From: an uncultured bacterium
Lineage (GTDB): Bacteria > Bacteroidota > Bacteroidia > Bacteroidales > Paludibacteraceae
Direction: 5' to 3'
Length of the DNA stretch: 7,340 bases
Assembly (NCBI GenBank): GCA_946183755.1
Contig: CAMHCZ010000093.1
Span: forward strand, 1 to 7,340
Part shown: positions 5,455 through 7,340 of the stretch, piece by piece
Position numbering within the stretch: the first letter of the stretch is position 1
How the letters are laid out: each line of letters begins with the position of its first letter
Notes under the pieces: generated by a model
Told to the model about the DNA's origin: nothing
The model's input: the letters and a program-made list of their open reading frames with translations, nothing else
Database searches by the model: none
Translations under genes and position numbers: made by a program

Positions 5455-6122
5455 ATGACGGCGAGAACAGCGATGGAGATTGTCAATGAAGCTGTAAGCA
5501 GCGCTATTTGAGGCTCAGAGAAGCCGTTATTGGCGTCGATACCTGTGGATGTGCGGCTCAGATGCAGGCTTTTCGGACGGAGTTTCTTGAGAAGGAAGAA
5601 CGACAACAGTGCCGAGAATGTGCCGACCGCAAGTCCGCCGAGAATATCGCCCGGATAATGCACTCCGAGGTATATGCGCGAATAGGAATCGACCAGCGCC
5701 CACAGCAGCATGACAACCGAGAATGCCCTGTTCTTGAAAAGCAGCATCGTGAACACCGCTATGCCTATGGTGTTGGCTGCGTGCGACGACACGAATCCGT
5801 ATTTGCCGCCGACGTATCCGTTCACGGTGTAAACAAGTCCCTGAAGACTTGGCTCATGCGTCGGACGCAGACGCTCGACCACGTTCTTGATCAGTCCGCT
5901 GGAAATCTGGTCGGCCAGAAGCACTGTAACGCCTATGGCAAGAAGAATCCAAATGGACTCGCGTTTCTTGGCTTTGATGATGACTGCCGCCAGAATCACA
6001 GCCACAGGAATCCATGTGACCGACTGCGAGAACCACCACATGAACGTATCCGCCCAGTCGCTCCTCAATCCATTGAGGTTAAGGAAAATACTCTTGTCTA
6101 TTTCAATGAGTTCTTCAAGCAT
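5442..6122 (-). CDS. PAP2-family membrane phosphatase
   Basis: The 226-residue inner-membrane protein carries the three PAP2 motifs of lipid and acid phosphatases: K79-x6-R86-P87 (KNVVERLRP), VSSH at 111-114 in place of the usual PSGH with His114 as general acid/base, and SRIYLGVHYPGD at 148-159 with Arg149, nucleophile His155 and Asp159. Hydrophobic segments lie at about 36-50, 57-77, 115-130, 133-150, 158-178 and 206-226. The active-site motifs sit at membrane edges and would face the periplasm. Likely substrates are lipid phosphates such as undecaprenyl pyrophosphate, phosphatidylglycerophosphate or lipid A. Bacteroides LpxF-type lipid A 4'-phosphatases belong to this family, but sequence alone does not separate these options. 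A polar linker and an extra C-terminal helix (about 180-226) follow the core. It begins 14 bases after tex and is probably expressed from the tex transcript. Confidence 0.9.
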   Translation of the reverse strand: MLEELIEIDKSIFLNLNGLRSDWADTFMWWFSQSVTWIPVAVILAAVIIKAKKRESIWILLAIGVTVLLADQISSGLIKNVVERLRPTHEPSLQGLVYTVNGYVGGKYGFVSSHAANTIGIAVFTMLLFKNRAFSVVMLLWALVDSYSRIYLGVHYPGDILGGLAVGTFSALLSFFLLKKLRPKSLHLSRTSTGIDANNGFSEPQIALLTASLTISIAVLAVISLF

Positions 6123-6136
6123 AAGCTATATGTGTT

Positions 6137-7340
6137 TTATTGCTTAATGTCGGATTCTTTTAGGCTAAGCTGCACCCTCTTGCGCTCCTTGTCGATGCCT
6201 ATGACTTTGACCACGACCTGCTGCTGCAGGCGTACCACTTGGTTGGGGTCGTTCACAAACTCGTCGGACATCTGCGAGATATGCACAAGTCCGTTCTCCT
6301 TGATGCCGACATCGACGAATGCGCCGAAGTTGGTTATGTTAGTCACAATGCCCGGCAGCAGCATACCAGTCTGCAGGTCGTCCATCGTCTTCACGTTCTC
6401 GTTGAATGAGAACACCTTGACGCCCTTTCTCGGGTCTCTGCCTGGCTTGTCGAGCTCCTGCATTATGTCCTTCAAGGTCGGCAGTCCGGTCTTCTCGGTC
6501 ACATATTTGTCGAGGTTTATGCTCTGTCGCGCGTTCTTGTCGGCAATGAACTGCTCCACGCTCTCGCCGTTGTCCTTCGCCATCTTGGTCACGATGTCGT
6601 AGCTTTCGGGATGCACAGCCGTGTTGTCCAGCGGATTCTCGCCGTTTCTTATTCTCAGGAATCCGGCGCACTGTTCGAAAGTCTTGTTGCCTATGTTGCT
6701 GACCTCCAGCAGTTCCTTACGGTTTTTGAACGGTCCGTTCTGTGCCCTGTAGTCCACGATGTTCTGCGCCGTCTGCTCGCCGAGTCCCGACACATACATC
6801 AGCAAATGCCGGCTAGCTGTGTTCACGTCCACGCCTACGCTGTTCACACAGCTCTCCACCACAGCATCAAGCGCTTTCTTCAGGCTGTTCTGGTCCACGT
6901 CGTGCTGGTACTGCCCCACGCCTATCGACTTGGGGTCTATCTTCACAAGCTCAGCCAACGGGTCCATAAGCCGGCGCGCTATGCTCACTGCGCCACGCAC
7001 CGTGACGTCGTAGTCCGGAAACTCCTCGCGCGCCACCTTCGATGCCGAGTATATCGATGCGCCATTCTCGCTCACCACGAAAACCTTCACCTCGCGGTCG
7101 TATCTTGTGTTCGCGATGAAATGTTCGGTCTCACGGCTGGCTGTGCCGTTGCCTATGGCTATGGCTTCGATGTTGTACGCTTCCACCATCTTCTGCACGC
7201 TGCGACGCGCCTGCGCCTCCTTGTTGTGCGGTGCGTGCGGATATATCGTCTCGTTGTGCAGCAGGTTGCCTTGCGCGTCGATGCAGACCACCTTGCATCC
7301 CGTCCTGAATCCCGGGTCTATGCCCATGACTCGTTTCTGT
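6137..7340 (-). CDS. tex: Tex family transcription accessory / RNA-binding protein, 5' end beyond the window
   Basis: This is the C-terminal part of Tex, a conserved cytoplasmic nucleic-acid-binding protein related to eukaryotic Spt6 and usually 700-800 residues long. About 400 residues are visible. The frame stays open to the right edge: QKRV precedes the first visible Met at 7327, which is internal to the YqgF domain and not the true start. Counting from that Met, the YqgF/RuvC-like domain opens with MGIDPGFRTGCK and continues to about 120, including AIGNGTASRETE. The Tex hallmark VGQYQHDV is at 137-144. Helix-hairpin-helix repeats occupy about 165-225 (YVSGLGEQTAQNIVDYR, then VSNIGNKTFEQCAGFLRI). 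A C-terminal S1 RNA-binding domain lies at about 318-390 (LLPGIVTNITNFGAFVDVGI, then GLVHISQMS). No frameshift or missing domain was seen. The PAP2 phosphatase gene follows after 14 bases. Confidence 0.96.
   Translation of the reverse strand, partial: QKRVMGIDPGFRTGCKVVCIDAQGNLLHNETIYPHAPHNKEAQARRSVQKMVEAYNIEAIAIGNGTASRETEHFIANTRYDREVKVFVVSENGASIYSASKVAREEFPDYDVTVRGAVSIARRLMDPLAELVKIDPKSIGVGQYQHDVDQNSLKKALDAVVESCVNSVGVDVNTASRHLLMYVSGLGEQTAQNIVDYRAQNGPFKNRKELLEVSNIGNKTFEQCAGFLRIRNGENPLDNTAVHPESYDIVTKMAKDNGESVEQFIADKNARQSINLDKYVTEKTGLPTLKDIMQELDKPGRDPRKGVKVFSFNENVKTMDDLQTGMLLPGIVTNITNFGAFVDVGIKENGLVHISQMSDEFVNDPNQVVRLQQQVVVKVIGIDKERKRVQLSLKESDIKQ

Noticed and set aside
5508..6602. A 364-codon plus-strand open frame
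   Set aside because: It lies antisense across two recognised genes (PAP2 phosphatase and tex), its product is rich in Arg, His, Cys and Ser with no domain pattern, and both opposite-strand genes carry complete family motifs.
7325..7327. ATG at 7327 as the start of a 396-residue protein
   Set aside because: The codons upstream (QKRV) continue the Tex YqgF strand, and the visible part lacks the N-terminal half of Tex, so this Met is internal and the gene runs off the window.
1..7340. CRISPR array, insertion sequence, tRNA or rRNA
   Set aside because: No regularly spaced repeats, transposase motifs, terminal repeats with target duplications, or tRNA-like cloverleaf segments were seen on either strand.

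Overview
The window looks like chromosomal DNA from a member of the Bacteroidales (Bacteroidota). Three things point there: a PorE-type component of the type IX secretion system, which is restricted to this phylum; promoter-like sequences matching the Bacteroidota consensus TTTG-N19-21-TAnnTTTG; and genes that lack Shine-Dalgarno sequences but have A-rich leaders. The genes are fairly GC-rich with frequent ATA isoleucine codons, and the gaps are AT-rich. A Prevotellaceae or Muribaculaceae-like host is a guess only.

Layout. Positions 1-166 hold a nested inverted repeat with a plus-strand terminator-like hairpin, overlapping what looks like the remnant of an ASCH-domain gene on the minus strand. 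After an AT-rich leader with a candidate promoter comes a monocistronic plus-strand gene (360-1580) for a histidine/serine decarboxylase-like PLP enzyme that carries a Sec signal peptide, followed by its own terminator. A second promoter then drives a tight plus-strand cluster: porE (1689-3710, OmpA/TPR/beta-propeller lipoprotein), thyA (3729-4526, thymidylate synthase) and folA (4539-5033, dihydrofolate reductase), with gaps of 18 and 12 bases. The cluster ends in a strong hairpin that can also terminate the converging minus-strand gene.

The right part is on the minus strand. The C-terminal two-thirds or so of tex (6137 to the right edge) is followed 14 bases later by a PAP2-family membrane phosphatase gene (5442-6122), which ends in a terminator whose stem overlaps its stop codon. 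Downstream of that, an 81-residue helix-turn-helix protein (5084-5329) has its own well-formed promoter.

How the genes work together. ThyA and FolA form a biochemical pair: ThyA makes dTMP and dihydrofolate, and FolA regenerates tetrahydrofolate. PorE belongs to cell-envelope secretion, and its place at the head of this cluster is more likely shared transcription than shared pathway. Tex and the PAP2 phosphatase probably share a transcript for similar reasons. No CRISPR array, IS element, tRNA or rRNA was seen, and no multi-gene system that I would call new. The most unusual item is the exported amino-acid-decarboxylase-like enzyme, which has no transporter beside it and is altered in a normally conserved segment.
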